Shown piece after piece: positions 14,880-23,979 of a stretch of DNA of 49,597 nucleotides. Each line of letters opens with the position of its first letter. Positions within the stretch are counted from its first letter, which is position 1. Location: the NCBI GenBank assembly GCA_964583615.1, contig CAZOWM010000026.1, positions 1 to 49,597 on the forward strand. The letters run 5' to 3'. The notes under the pieces are model-generated. The model worked only from the letters and a program-made list of their open reading frames with translations, did not search any database and was not told the origin of the DNA. The DNA comes from CAZOWM01 sp964583615 (GTDB lineage: Bacteria; Spirochaetota; B62-G9; DRHN01). The position numbers and the translations under genes were made by a program.

Positions 14880-16454
14880 GTGAAAAAACAGCAGCTGCTT
14901 CACTGGCTTCAGAATGCTACCCAGTTGGGAATCCTCTCATGCCTGCAGAATGGTGGTGACATCCATTCAATCTCTCATGCGCACCAGCTTCTCTACCCGG
15001 ATTCAATAAAAACGGAAAAAAAGACCTGGTATGCCCTGATCAAGTTTGACATGACGGATATGCTCGCTGTACTGGGAGCTGCTGCAGGTGCAAAACGTTT
15101 CGACGGCCATGAGTTGCTTTTTCGGTGGACCGGGGGTTTCAGAGAAAAGAAAAAAGACTTCAAGCTTTCGGTGCGCTTTTGCCCCCTCTCCCATGAAAAC
15201 GCAGTGCTCTTGAGGGGTTTGTTTCCCTTCACCGCACCTTCTTCCCTGGCTGGGTTTGACACGACCTTCGGCGCCGGAGACCGGCTCGGAGTCGCGTCTT
15301 CCGGCATTGTACGTGCACTGCGGCATTACCGGGTCGCGCCTGTGCTCGCCCAGCAATCGGTTCGTGAGCTCGGTCTCACGGGCAGAACATTTACTGATGT
15401 GCTCGACGATGCCACGTGGGCGGTGTTTCGGGAGGGGTATGAGCTGCCATGGGGAGCGGACGGGGACCATCTCAAAAATGAAGACTCGGTGACGCACGCG
15501 ATTTCCGCAGGATACACGATGATTACCGCGGATGTGTCGGAGAGCATTCATGAGGATTTTCTGCATAAAAAGGCCCTTAATGCCGGAGCCGCTTTTGAAC
15601 GTATATCCTCTGAATACAGAGATACGTTGAGAAAATTTTATTCGGGGGGAGAGATCACTCTGCTGAGCGGTGAGAAAATCTGCTTTACCCAGGAGGAGCT
15701 CTTTCGTGCAGTGCTCGCCTACAAAGACGCACTCGGGCACGCAGTCAGGCTTTTCAGGGCGGGGAAAGACACAAGGCCGAACAGAGGATTCGACTTTGAG
15801 CTCTCCATTGACGAGACGTCAGTTCCAACATCGGTAATCGCGCACCATTACATTGCACAAGAGCTTCATAGAAACGGGATCCATCCGTTTTCCATTGCGC
15901 CGCGTTTTGCAGGGGAGTTTCAGAAGGGGATAGACTACATCGGAGATGCGAGTGTATTTGCGGATTCTCTCAGGCTCCACGCGGCGATTGCGCGGGAGTT
16001 CGGGTACAAGCTCTCAGTGCACTCAGGGAGCGACAAGTTTCGCGTCTTTCCGATAATAGGTCGGATGACCGGCGGGAGGTTTCATGTGAAGACTTCGGGC
16101 ACTCACTGGCTCGAGGCGCTCGGAATTATCGCCGGAAAAGAGCCTTCTTTTTTTCGCACACTCGCCAGGCACGCGGTTCAGGGTTTTGAAAACACCCGGG
16201 CCTATTACCGCGTGAATGTAACTGAAAGCGCGCTCGACTCTCTGGGCGATATTCCCGACACTCGGCTTTCCAGCGTGCTCGAGGAACCGAATGCTCGGCA
16301 GGTTCTGCACATCACGTATGGAGAGATTCTGCACAACAACCGTTTGAGGGAGCGGCTCTATTCGGTTTTGAGGAAGCACAGCGAAGATTACTGGAATGCA
16401 CTCAAGAAACATGTTGAAAGACATCTCGAAGCGCTCGGGGTGTCCCGCCGTTAA
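14880..16454 (+). CDS. uxaE: Tagaturonate epimerase (UxaE family)
   Basis: 524 residues from a GTG start, somewhat longer than the roughly 480-500 usual. Recognised as the tagaturonate epimerase family by segments such as GAGDRLGVASSGIVRAL, LSIDETSVPTSV, GIHPFSIAPRFAGEFQKGIDYIGD, FGYKLSVHSGSDKFRVFP and FHVKTSGTHWLEAL. UxaE, described in Thermotoga, interconverts D-tagaturonate and D-fructuronate, letting galacturonate enter the glucuronate branch and replacing the E. coli UxaB/UxaA route. This fits its position between uxuB and uxaC. The His, Asp and Glu in the HSGSDK and DETS regions are plausible metal or catalytic residues. It ends 20 bases before uxaC. Confidence 0.87.
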   Translation: MKKQQLLHWLQNATQLGILSCLQNGGDIHSISHAHQLLYPDSIKTEKKTWYALIKFDMTDMLAVLGAAAGAKRFDGHELLFRWTGGFREKKKDFKLSVRFCPLSHENAVLLRGLFPFTAPSSLAGFDTTFGAGDRLGVASSGIVRALRHYRVAPVLAQQSVRELGLTGRTFTDVLDDATWAVFREGYELPWGADGDHLKNEDSVTHAISAGYTMITADVSESIHEDFLHKKALNAGAAFERISSEYRDTLRKFYSGGEITLLSGEKICFTQEELFRAVLAYKDALGHAVRLFRAGKDTRPNRGFDFELSIDETSVPTSVIAHHYIAQELHRNGIHPFSIAPRFAGEFQKGIDYIGDASVFADSLRLHAAIAREFGYKLSVHSGSDKFRVFPIIGRMTGGRFHVKTSGTHWLEALGIIAGKEPSFFRTLARHAVQGFENTRAYYRVNVTESALDSLGDIPDTRLSSVLEEPNARQVLHITYGEILHNNRLRERLYSVLRKHSEDYWNALKKHVERHLEALGVSRR

Positions 16455-16474
16455 ATTCAGTCAGGAGAAGTGCA

Positions 16475-17902
16475 GTGGCATATCCTTTCATGTCCGATTT
16501 ATTCCTTCTACAAAACGAGACCGCCGAGATGCTTTACAACGAGTATGCCCGGAACACGCCTGTCTTCGATTATCACTGCCATCTTTCCGTTGACGAGATT
16601 GTAAAAAACGGGAACTTTGAGAACATAACGAAGGCGTGGCTGGGGAGAGATCATTACAAATGGAGAGCAATGCGGGCGAATGGGATAGACGAGCGGTTCA
16701 TCACCGGAAATGCACCTGACAGAGAAAAGTTTCGTGCGTGGGCGCAAACTCTCCCTCATGCGATGCGAAACCCGCTTTTTCACTGGACCTATCTCGAGCT
16801 TAAAGCGTATTTCGGAATCGACGATGTCCTGCTTACACCAGCCACTGCGGACGCGCTTTACGAGCGGTGCAGCGAATTACTGCAAACAGACGCGTTCAAG
16901 GTGAGAGAGCTTCTGAAAAGGTCCAACGTCAGGGTTCTGTGCACCACAGAAGATCCTGCAGACACGCTTGATCGGCAGAGAATCCTTGAAACGGAAAAAA
17001 GCTTTCCGGTGCGGGTGGTTCCGTCTTTCAGGCCTGACTCCGCCTTTTTGATTGACCGTCCCGAGCAGTTCAACAGGTGGATAAACCGTCTCGAAGCGAC
17101 CTCTGAGACAGAAATCGGGACAATCGAAGCACTGCTGTCATCGCTTCTGGTGCGGCATGCCGCATTTCACGAGGCGGGGTGCAGGAGCTCAGATCACGGG
17201 ATAGAGTTTCCGTACGCCCGCACATTCACTGAGCGTGAGGCAGGTAAGATATTCGACGCAGCCAGGTCAGGAAAAGCGGTTTCACAGGAGCAGGCACTGC
17301 TTTTCAAATCATACCTTCTTCGCATGTGTGCAGAGATGGATGTTCGCAGGGGTTGGGTGATGCAGATGCATTTTGGTGCTCTGCGGAACAACAACACCCG
17401 TATGTATCGCGCACTCGGGCCTGATAGCGGGTTCGATTCCATGGGAGATTTCGAAATTGCCCGTCCGCTGGTCGAATACCTCGACGAGCTGGATGAGAGA
17501 CAGATGCTTCCAAAAACCGTGCTCTTCAACATCAATCCCAGGGACAACGCGCTCATCTCATCGATCATGGGCTGTTTCCAGGAAGGCCCTGTGCCGGGGA
17601 AGGTGCAACTCGGTCCTGCATGGTGGTTCAACGACACAAAGGAAGGAATCGTACGGCAGCTGAACACCCTCTCAGACCAGGGGCTGTTCGGTCGTTTCAT
17701 AGGGATGACCACGGATTCGAGAAGTTTTTTTTCCTTTTCCCGGCACGATTACTTCAGGCGAATTCTGTGTACTCTGATAGGAGAGGATGTAGAGCGCGGA
17801 GAGCTTCCTGCCGACCTCTCTCTCCTGGGAGAGCTTGTTGAAAACATCTGTTATCACAATGCCCGTCGCTACTTCGGGATCGAGGCCAGGTTTTCTCTCT
17901 AA
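16475..17902 (+). CDS. uxaC: Glucuronate/galacturonate isomerase
   Basis: 475 residues, full length. Starts at GTG 16475 with AGGAGA six bases upstream. An amidohydrolase-fold isomerase: the HxH motif is in FDYHCHLS near residue 32, with GRDHYKWRAMRANGI and WTYLELKAYFGI following, CTTEDPADTL in the middle, and the C-terminal GPAWWFNDTKEGI and GMTTDSRSFFSFSRHDYFRR blocks highly conserved in UxaC. It converts D-glucuronate to D-fructuronate and D-galacturonate to D-tagaturonate, the first intracellular step; its products feed UxaE and UxuB encoded upstream. It converges on the aldo/keto reductase gene with a 69-base gap that contains an imperfect inverted repeat (GCCGTGT/ACACGGC) without a T-run. 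Confidence 0.96.
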   Translation: MAYPFMSDLFLLQNETAEMLYNEYARNTPVFDYHCHLSVDEIVKNGNFENITKAWLGRDHYKWRAMRANGIDERFITGNAPDREKFRAWAQTLPHAMRNPLFHWTYLELKAYFGIDDVLLTPATADALYERCSELLQTDAFKVRELLKRSNVRVLCTTEDPADTLDRQRILETEKSFPVRVVPSFRPDSAFLIDRPEQFNRWINRLEATSETEIGTIEALLSSLLVRHAAFHEAGCRSSDHGIEFPYARTFTEREAGKIFDAARSGKAVSQEQALLFKSYLLRMCAEMDVRRGWVMQMHFGALRNNNTRMYRALGPDSGFDSMGDFEIARPLVEYLDELDERQMLPKTVLFNINPRDNALISSIMGCFQEGPVPGKVQLGPAWWFNDTKEGIVRQLNTLSDQGLFGRFIGMTTDSRSFFSFSRHDYFRRILCTLIGEDVERGELPADLSLLGELVENICYHNARRYFGIEARFSL

Positions 17903-17971
17903 ATTCTGTGGCCGTGTGCTCATGAAACGGATAAACGATCGAATAAACTGTTTTGTCTCATATACACGGCA

Positions 17972-18973
17972 CTACCGTTTTCTCGTGTACCGCTCGATGA
18001 AACGGTAGGGGTAGGGGAGCGGTATTTCACTCGCACTGTCGAGTCTTTTTTTTTCCTCTGCGCTCAGGCTCCAAAGGGTGCACTCGATATTCTGGCTGAG
18101 CTGGTCCACCGTGCGCGCTCCGACGATCGGGGCCGCAACCCCTTTTTTTTGCAGGATCCAGTTCAGCGCGACCTGTGCGGGAGACACTCCACGTTCTTCT
18201 CCGATTGAAACGAGTGTGTCGACCACTCGCCAGGTGAGGTTGCCTGCACGCTGTTCAGGGAGATCATCCCACCGGTCTCCTCTGCCGGCCCTGCTGTCGC
18301 CGGGGAGTTCTTTGCCCCGCCTGTACTTCCCTGTGAGCCAGCCGCCTGCAAGGGGCGACCACGCGAGAAATCCTATTCCCTCCTCAGCACAGAGGGGGAG
18401 AAGCTCCCACTCCGTGCTCCTGACGATCAGGCTGTATTCCGCCTGCAGGGAGACAAACGTGTCCCAGCCGTGAATTTTTGCCGTCATCAGGGCTTTTTCC
18501 AGCTGTGAAGGAGAATAGTTCGATGCACCAAGATACCTTACTTTCCCCATCCGCACCAGGTCATTGAGCGTGGAAAGAGTCTCTTCGAGAGGTGTGGAGC
18601 TGTCCCAGCAGTGCGCCTGATAGAGATCGATGTAGTCTGTGTTCAGGCGGGAGAGGCTTTCATCAATCGACTGGAGGATGTGCTTTCTGCTCAGTCCCGT
18701 ATCGTTCGGGCCGTCTCCCGTGGGAAAAAATACCTTGCTCGCGATGATTCTATTGTGCCGCATACCCCGATCTTTCAGCCAAGAGCCGAGCATGGTTTCC
18801 GAAACACCGTCGTTGTAAATATTTGCCGTGTCGAAAAAATTCCCGCCGTTCTCCACGTACAGGTCTGCAAGCGCGAATGCTATTTTTTCGTCCGCACCCC
18901 ACCCGAAAGTCTGTGTGCCGAGTGCGATTTTCGAGATTTTGAGCCCGGTGTTTCCGAAATAGCGATATTCCAT
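17972..18973 (-). CDS. Aldo/keto reductase
   Basis: 333 residues from the ATG at 18973, selected because GGAGG lies 9 bases upstream and the family start EYRYFGNTGLKISKIALGT follows directly; an open frame extends 39 codons further upstream but does not look like a reductase. The catalytic tetrad is complete: Asp48 and Tyr53 (FDTANIYNDG), Lys80 (ASK) and His121 (YQAHCWD). The C-terminal NADPH-binding part has VAAPIVGARTVDQLSQNI. It is an NADPH-dependent reductase for aldehydes or keto sugars, similar to YajO/IolS-type enzymes. Its place between uronate genes and the sugar importer suggests a sugar-derived substrate. Confidence 0.92.
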   Translation of the reverse strand: MEYRYFGNTGLKISKIALGTQTFGWGADEKIAFALADLYVENGGNFFDTANIYNDGVSETMLGSWLKDRGMRHNRIIASKVFFPTGDGPNDTGLSRKHILQSIDESLSRLNTDYIDLYQAHCWDSSTPLEETLSTLNDLVRMGKVRYLGASNYSPSQLEKALMTAKIHGWDTFVSLQAEYSLIVRSTEWELLPLCAEEGIGFLAWSPLAGGWLTGKYRRGKELPGDSRAGRGDRWDDLPEQRAGNLTWRVVDTLVSIGEERGVSPAQVALNWILQKKGVAAPIVGARTVDQLSQNIECTLWSLSAEEKKRLDSASEIPLPYPYRFIERYTRKR

Positions 18974-19118
18974 GGCGTATGTTCCTCCTTCGCCTTTTTT
19001 GCATTCTGGATGAGGTGCGATGTTTCCCCAGAACCTGAACCGATCACGAAGAGGTCTCCCGTCCCGATGCTCGGTGTTCCCTTCCTTCAATTCATGGCGA
19101 AGAATTACCCCGAGAACT

Positions 19119-19511
19119 TCATCTGAGCAGCGCCGGGCTCATGTTCTTGTCGTCGATGACATACCACTTTTTTCCGAGTGTGCGCGGAGGGTGTATATCA
19201 TCGTGAACCGGTGCATCAAATATTTCATCGTAGTGTGCTGGCTCTTTTGTATAAAGCACATGGTGGTGGAGAGAGCCCTCGAACATGTACCACTCTTCCC
19301 ATGGAAGTTCGTGCAGTTTTTCGTCAGGTGGAACTGCGTTTATAACCGTATTGAAGTGCGGAATATCTCGAATGACCCACTGGTGCTGCCCATAATTTTG
19401 GTCTATCATTCCAAGAAGCCGGTCAGGAAAAAGCTCTTCAAACTCGAGCCTGAGCTTCTGAAAGGACTTGTCTATGTTTTTTCTTTTTAATTCGGCTTTC
19501 ACCTGTTTCAT
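19119..19511 (-). CDS. Unrecognised 130-residue protein
   Basis: Not recognised. 130 residues, no signal peptide or membrane segment, hydrophilic and histidine-rich, with an EGSLHHHVLYTKE run near the middle and DAPVHDDIHPPRTLGKKW near the end. A charged N-terminal helix (KQVKAELKRKNIDKSF) precedes. The codon use and the ribosome site (GGAGGGCAGGGTATG on the minus strand) support a real gene. It lies between the aldo/keto reductase gene (same strand, downstream) and the divergent sugar importer, so a role in carbohydrate metabolism is possible but is only inferred from position. The clustered His and Asp could bind a metal. Confidence 0.6.
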   Translation of the reverse strand: MKQVKAELKRKNIDKSFQKLRLEFEELFPDRLLGMIDQNYGQHQWVIRDIPHFNTVINAVPPDEKLHELPWEEWYMFEGSLHHHVLYTKEPAHYDEIFDAPVHDDIHPPRTLGKKWYVIDDKNMSPALLR

Positions 19512-19595
19512 ACCCTGCCCTCCTGTTTCAATCTATTCTACATGATGCATGCAAAAAACACAACATCCGGCTCGAAAAAGAATCGGTAAAATTGC

Positions 19596-19623
19596 TTGAC
19601 AATACAGTGGGAACTGATAAAAT
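19596..19623 (+). promoter_or_regulatory. Predicted promoter of the sugar ABC importer
   Basis: A perfect TTGACA at 19596-19601 and TAAAAT at 19618-19623 are separated by 16 bases. A leader of about 60 bases follows, ending in AAGGAGG seven bases before the ATG of the substrate-binding protein. One of the best promoter matches in the window. Confidence 0.6.
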
Positions 19624-19691
19624 GAATTTCTGGGCCACACATACTTTACAATACGTGGTTCAATAAACTACATACAAATAAGGAGGAAAAA

Positions 19692-21218
19692 ATGCAAAGG
19701 AAATTGTTACTTTCGCTGGTTTTCATGATCTGCATACTTGTTCCTGCAGCGCTCTTTGCGGAAAAAACTGCAGAAGAGGGAGTCGCTGAAGGGGAAGTGG
19801 ATCTTAGCGTACCGATAACCGTGCTGGTCACGGATCCCCATATTCAGGTTGTCGACACGTGGAAGCCGATATGGGAGGCGCAGACAGGCGGAAAAATCGA
19901 CGTGGTGCTCGTCCCCTACTCAACTCTCGAAGAGAAGATGTGGCTGGAGTTCAGGACAAAGAACGGGTCATTTGACATCGCCTGTGTTCCCGTCACGTGG
20001 CTCGGCGAGGTGTTCGGAGGCGGTCATGTAGTGAGCATTCAAGATTACATAGACAAATACGGGTATCCTGACTGGGAGGACGTTATGCCTGCGGCCAAGC
20101 GCATCACACAGTGGCAGGGTGAGACAATGGCACTGCCCTATGACGGTGACAACCACATGACCTACTACAGAAAGGACGCGCTGGAAGTGCCCGAATATCA
20201 GCGACGGTTCAAGCGGGAATACGGGTATGACTACCACATCCCTCCTGCAAACTGGAGCGAGGTGAGAGACCTGGCGGAGTTTTTCAACGAGTGGGACTGG
20301 GACAAAGACGGCGAGATCGAATACGGCGTCGCCTTTATCGCACAGCAAAACTCCCAGGCAATGTGGTCTTTCATGGATATCTGCGCGCAGTATACCACGA
20401 TCGCGGGAACGCCATCGAACTATACGAGCAACATCTTCTTCGACACTGAGACAATGGAGCCGCTCTGCAAAACTCCCGGCTGGGTGGAAGCGATGAAGAT
20501 GATTCAGGAGCTTACCAACTACGCTCCTCCCGGATTGCTGGGCTACGGATTCTCCGAGCTGAGGCAGGCCTTTGTTTCAGGGAATTCGGCGATCGCCTTC
20601 GACTGGGGCGACATCGGGATACAGGAGCAGAAGCCCATCGAGTACGGGAGCAAGGTGAAAGGGCTCCTCGGGTACGGGCCTCTGCCGGGTGCAAAGAAGT
20701 ACTATGACAGAAAGACGAACAGGTGGATCGAAAAACAGCACACGGTGAATTTCCTCAACTTCGGCGGATGGGTGTGGATCATTCCGAAGGCTGCACCCCA
20801 TAAAGATGCTGCGTACCAATTCGGTACCTATATGACCAACCCGGAGCACAGCCTGCTCGACGTGTGCGGCATCCACGGATACACCGGTGCAAACCCGTGG
20901 AGATGGTCGCATTTCAAGACTCCTGAAGCATGGGTGAGAGGAGGATGGGGAGAGGAATCTGTGAAAGGATATCTGAAGGCGATTTCCGATATTCTCCAGG
21001 ACCCCTATGCAGTGCCGGACCTGATGATACCCGGGACTCCGGAGTACTACACCGGCGCTGGATCGGCACTCGACGTGCATCTCAACAAAGTCCTTTCAAA
21101 ACAGATCTCCCCGGAAGAAGGCTGCAGGCGCATCTACAATGATTGGGTGAGAATCACAGAGGAAAAGGGATTTGAGCAGCAGAAAGCTTTCTACAGAGCT
21201 TCGATGGGAGTAGAATAA
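19692..21218 (+). CDS. ABC transporter substrate-binding protein (family 1, sugar type)
   Basis: 508 residues. The N-terminus is a signal peptide (basic QRK, hydrophobic core to about residue 20, AALFA-EK cleavage site) without a lipobox cysteine, so it should be a soluble periplasmic protein. The mature part has features of family 1 sugar-binding proteins: DIACVPVTWLGE, PYDGDNHMTYYRKD, a DWDKDGEIEYG calcium-like loop, FVSGNSAIAFDWGD and the C-terminal helix. It supplies the two permeases downstream. The ligand is unknown; the adjacency to uronate genes suggests an oligogalacturonide or other uronate. An intrinsic hairpin directly after the gene should keep its transcript more abundant than the permease transcript. 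Confidence 0.9.
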   Translation: MQRKLLLSLVFMICILVPAALFAEKTAEEGVAEGEVDLSVPITVLVTDPHIQVVDTWKPIWEAQTGGKIDVVLVPYSTLEEKMWLEFRTKNGSFDIACVPVTWLGEVFGGGHVVSIQDYIDKYGYPDWEDVMPAAKRITQWQGETMALPYDGDNHMTYYRKDALEVPEYQRRFKREYGYDYHIPPANWSEVRDLAEFFNEWDWDKDGEIEYGVAFIAQQNSQAMWSFMDICAQYTTIAGTPSNYTSNIFFDTETMEPLCKTPGWVEAMKMIQELTNYAPPGLLGYGFSELRQAFVSGNSAIAFDWGDIGIQEQKPIEYGSKVKGLLGYGPLPGAKKYYDRKTNRWIEKQHTVNFLNFGGWVWIIPKAAPHKDAAYQFGTYMTNPEHSLLDVCGIHGYTGANPWRWSHFKTPEAWVRGGWGEESVKGYLKAISDILQDPYAVPDLMIPGTPEYYTGAGSALDVHLNKVLSKQISPEEGCRRIYNDWVRITEEKGFEQQKAFYRASMGVE

Positions 21219-21230
21219 TCGTTTTTTTCG

Positions 21231-21266
21231 AAAACAGGGTGCTCTCACCGGCACCCTGTTTTATTT
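21231..21266 (+). terminator. Intrinsic terminator or processing hairpin after the binding-protein gene
   Basis: A perfect 12-base inverted repeat, AAAACAGGGTGC (21231-21242) and GCACCCTGTTTT (21251-21262), with an 8-base loop and a T-rich tail. It sits 12 bases after the binding-protein stop and about 30 bases before the permease start, so partial read-through is expected, giving more binding protein than permease. Confidence 0.75.
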
Positions 21267-21292
21267 TACTGCAATGAACGTAAGGAAAAAAC

Positions 21293-22177
21293 ATGACGAG
21301 CGCTTCGATCGGGAAACGAAATGTGAAGTGGGCGTTTCTTCTGCCTGCACTCATCTATCTCATGCTCATGGCTATTCTGCCGCTCATATGGACTCTGACG
21401 CTCTCTCTCACAAAGTGGCATGCCAACATAATGCCGAAACCGCAGTGGGTCGGCCTCGATAATTTCAAATACTTTTTATTTCAAGATCGGCGATTCTGGA
21501 ATGCCCTCAGGTTCACCTCGATGTACGTGGGGATAAGCGTTACCGGTGAGCTCATACTCGGTCTCATGCTCGCCACGCTTCTCAGCCAGAAGTTTAGAGG
21601 AAAGAATTTTTTGCGTGTCGTGTATCTCATCCCCATGGCGTGCCCGCCGATTGCGGTCGCGTTTTTGTGGAGGATGATGCTTCATCCTGATATTGGTGTC
21701 GTGAACACCATACTGCAGTCAGTTGGCTTGAGCGGGGTGAAGTGGACGACGAGCCCAAAAGTCGCGCCGTTCACCATCATAATGGTGGATATATGGGAAT
21801 GGACGCCGTTCATGTTTCTCGCGCTCCTTGCAGCATTTCAGGCCCTTCCCATAGAGCTCTACCAGGCGGCTGCTGTTGATGGGGCGAACTCTTTTCAGAT
21901 GTTTGTGAAAATTACCCTTCCGCTCATCGCTCCCGTCATCGTGACAATTTCCCTGATACGAGTAATCGATGCGTTCAAGCTCTTCGAGCTGGTGTTCGGA
22001 ATCACCGGGGCAGGGCCCGGAAGCGCCACGGAATCGCTGGCATTCTATGTCTACGTGATCGGTATGAAATGGTTCAAGCTCGGGAGGGGGTCTGCCGTTT
22101 CGTGGCTGTTTCTCATAATACTGCTGATTTTCGCGTTGATCCTGATATCACGGTTTAAACAGAAAAGGACATCATAG
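21293..22177 (+). CDS. Sugar ABC transporter permease (MalF/UgpA-like)
   Basis: 294 residues with six hydrophobic helices. The coupling loop that contacts the ATPase has the EAA-like motif LPIELYQAAAVDGANSFQMFVKITLPLIAP at about residues 184-213 (glutamine in place of Glu-Ala). An ATPDIGVVN-like loop (HPDIGVVNTIL) before it is typical of family CUT1 first permeases. It pairs with the next gene to form the membrane channel. The start follows TAAGGAAAAAAC. No ATPase gene is adjacent, so a shared MsmX/UgpC-type ATPase encoded elsewhere is presumed. Confidence 0.92.
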   Translation: MTSASIGKRNVKWAFLLPALIYLMLMAILPLIWTLTLSLTKWHANIMPKPQWVGLDNFKYFLFQDRRFWNALRFTSMYVGISVTGELILGLMLATLLSQKFRGKNFLRVVYLIPMACPPIAVAFLWRMMLHPDIGVVNTILQSVGLSGVKWTTSPKVAPFTIIMVDIWEWTPFMFLALLAAFQALPIELYQAAAVDGANSFQMFVKITLPLIAPVIVTISLIRVIDAFKLFELVFGITGAGPGSATESLAFYVYVIGMKWFKLGRGSAVSWLFLIILLIFALILISRFKQKRTS

Positions 22178-22200
22178 GGCAATGGAAAGAGAGAGTACAT

Positions 22201-23064
22201 ATGATAACTGAGCATGGATTGGGGAAAAGAAGGCCTCTCGGAGCTGCGATTATCACCCTTCTTTTGATTATTTTTGCTATATGGACGCTTTTTCCCGTGG
22301 TATGGGCAGTCATTACCTCTTTCAAGGAACCGGGTGATTCGTACAAACCCACGTTTATTCCCTACAAACAGTTTACACCGACCCTGCACGCATGGGAGGA
22401 CGCGTTTATTACAACCAGGGACAGGACGCTTCTCGCACTGAGAAACAGCATCATCATTTCCACTCTTTCGAGTCTCGCTGCGCTTATTCTTGGTGCATTT
22501 GCAGGATACTCTCTTGCTCGATACGAGTTTAAAAAGTGGAAAAACAAGGACATTGCCCTCTGGATACTCTCAAACAGGATGTTTCCTCCTGTTGCGGTGA
22601 TGATTCCGTACTTCCTGATCATGCAGAATCTGCATCTCCTTGACAATGTGCTGGGGATCATCATGGTCCATGTCTCCATGAACCTTCCCCTAGCTGTATG
22701 GCTCATGCTCGATTTTTTTTCCGATCTTCCCAAAGACCTGGAAGAGGCCGCAATGATAGACGGGTGCGGGCACCTGAAGGCTTTTTTCTATATCGCATTA
22801 CCTATCGCCGCCCCGGGACTGGTTGCTGTGTATGTGTTGTCGTTTATTTTTTCATGGAACGAGTTTCTCTTCGTCATCGTGCTCGGATTCAGGAAAGCAA
22901 TGACTCTCCCTGTTCTCATTGCAGGATCCCTCACCGTTCGGGGTCTCGATTTCTGGAAGGTCGCTTCACTCTCGATTCTTTCGATTATCCCTCCTGTGAT
23001 TCTCGCGGTCATCCTTTCCCGTTATCTCGTGCGGGGGCTGACCATGGGCGCAATAAAAGAATAG
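22201..23064 (+). CDS. Sugar ABC transporter permease (MalG/UgpE-like)
   Basis: 287 residues with six predicted helices. The N-terminus has the TLFPVVWAVITSFKEP segment typical of MalG-type permeases. The EAA loop is LPKDLEEAAMIDGCGHLKAFFYIALPIAAPG, containing the full E-E-A-A-x-I-D-G motif. The C-terminal FSWNEFLFVIVLG and RYLVRGLTMGAIKE endings are also classical. It follows the first permease by 23 bases with GGAAAGAGAG before ATG, and converges on the hydrolase gene with only 3 bases between the two stop codons. Confidence 0.93.
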   Translation: MITEHGLGKRRPLGAAIITLLLIIFAIWTLFPVVWAVITSFKEPGDSYKPTFIPYKQFTPTLHAWEDAFITTRDRTLLALRNSIIISTLSSLAALILGAFAGYSLARYEFKKWKNKDIALWILSNRMFPPVAVMIPYFLIMQNLHLLDNVLGIIMVHVSMNLPLAVWLMLDFFSDLPKDLEEAAMIDGCGHLKAFFYIALPIAAPGLVAVYVLSFIFSWNEFLFVIVLGFRKAMTLPVLIAGSLTVRGLDFWKVASLSILSIIPPVILAVILSRYLVRGLTMGAIKE

Positions 23065-23067
23065 CAT

Positions 23068-23835
23068 TTACCGCTGCTCAAGATATTTTTTCGCCCATAT
23101 GCCGATGAGGGTGCCCACATATTCAGCGTCATTTTTTTCGAGCAGAAGGTGGTCGGCCTTGTCCAGCGAGATGAAGCTTTTCGGATGACGGGCGTGCTGA
23201 AATATGTGTGCTGCGTTGTCGATTCCGACAACGGAATCAATAGGTGAGTGAAAGACAACAAGAGCCTTGTTCAGATTTTGTATTTTTTCTTCCATGTGCG
23301 TTTGTTCGAGGTCCTGCACAAACTGTTTTTTTATTGTGAAGCTTCTTCCCGCGATGCTTATCTGTGCCTCTCCTTGTTCAATAATCGCTTTCACATTTTC
23401 TCCGAGAAGTTTGTTTATGTGGCTCGGCTCACTCGGGGCTGCGATGGTTGCAACCGCAACAGATGAAGGTATGGACGATGCAGCCTGGAGCACAGCGGCT
23501 CCGCCGAGAGAATGGCCGATGAGAATACCGGGCCCCTGGTATTCTGTTTCGAGAAATTCGGACGCAGCACGCAGGTCGTCGACATTTGTGGTAAAGTTGG
23601 TTTCCGCAAAATCCCCCTCACTTTCGCCGAGTCCTGTAAAGTCGAACCTCAGAACCGCAATCCCCTGTTCGGTGAGCGCCCTGTTGATGTTTCCTATGGT
23701 TTTCAGGTTCTTGGTGCAGGTGAAGCAGTGTGCGAAAAGCGCAAAATGGCGCACCGCGGATTCGTCAGGAAAATCGATACGTGCACCAAGCCGAGCTCCA
23801 CGGTGATTTACGAATGTGATACGTTCCGTCTTCAT
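23068..23835 (-). CDS. Alpha/beta hydrolase
   Basis: 255 residues. Alpha/beta-hydrolase fold with the nucleophile elbow GHSLGG (serine about residue 108), an oxyanion strand AHCFTCTKNLKT, and candidate acid and histidine in HSPIDSVVG and KADHLLLE near the C-terminus. FTGLGESEGDFAETNFTTNVDDL is characteristic of the hydrolase domain that in many bacteria is fused to a C-terminal OsmC domain; here the OsmC part is absent and the protein ends after the hydrolase. Substrate unknown, probably an ester. The ribosome site GGGAGAAGG directly precedes ATG. It lies between the importer and KDG kinase on the opposite strand. Confidence 0.87.
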   Translation of the reverse strand: MKTERITFVNHRGARLGARIDFPDESAVRHFALFAHCFTCTKNLKTIGNINRALTEQGIAVLRFDFTGLGESEGDFAETNFTTNVDDLRAASEFLETEYQGPGILIGHSLGGAAVLQAASSIPSSVAVATIAAPSEPSHINKLLGENVKAIIEQGEAQISIAGRSFTIKKQFVQDLEQTHMEEKIQNLNKALVVFHSPIDSVVGIDNAAHIFQHARHPKSFISLDKADHLLLEKNDAEYVGTLIGIWAKKYLEQR

Positions 23836-23907
23836 CCTTCTCCCCTGAATACTCTATGAGCTCGTCTCATAACAATAACGGCTGTGCGGTGTGAAGAAAA
23901 TAAAATA

Positions 23908-23936
23908 TTTTCCTGAGTGAAGAGCGGTTGTATAAT
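23908..23936 (+). promoter_or_regulatory. Predicted promoter of kdgK
   Basis: A perfect TATAAT at 23931-23936, with only a weak -35 (TTTTCC, 23908-23913) 17 bases upstream. The ATG of the kinase gene is 44 bases further, after AAGGAGGAAG. The poor -35 suggests that an activator may assist, but no binding site is recognisable. Confidence 0.45.
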
Positions 23937-23979
23937 GTGTCAGATAAGGACATACCAGGGAATCAAGGAGGAAGGCGTG

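Noticed and set aside
17903..17971. GCCGTGT/ACACGGC inverted repeat between uxaC and the aldo/keto reductase gene as a bidirectional terminator
   Set aside because: The arms are about 45 bases apart and lack T-runs; pairing in RNA is doubtful.
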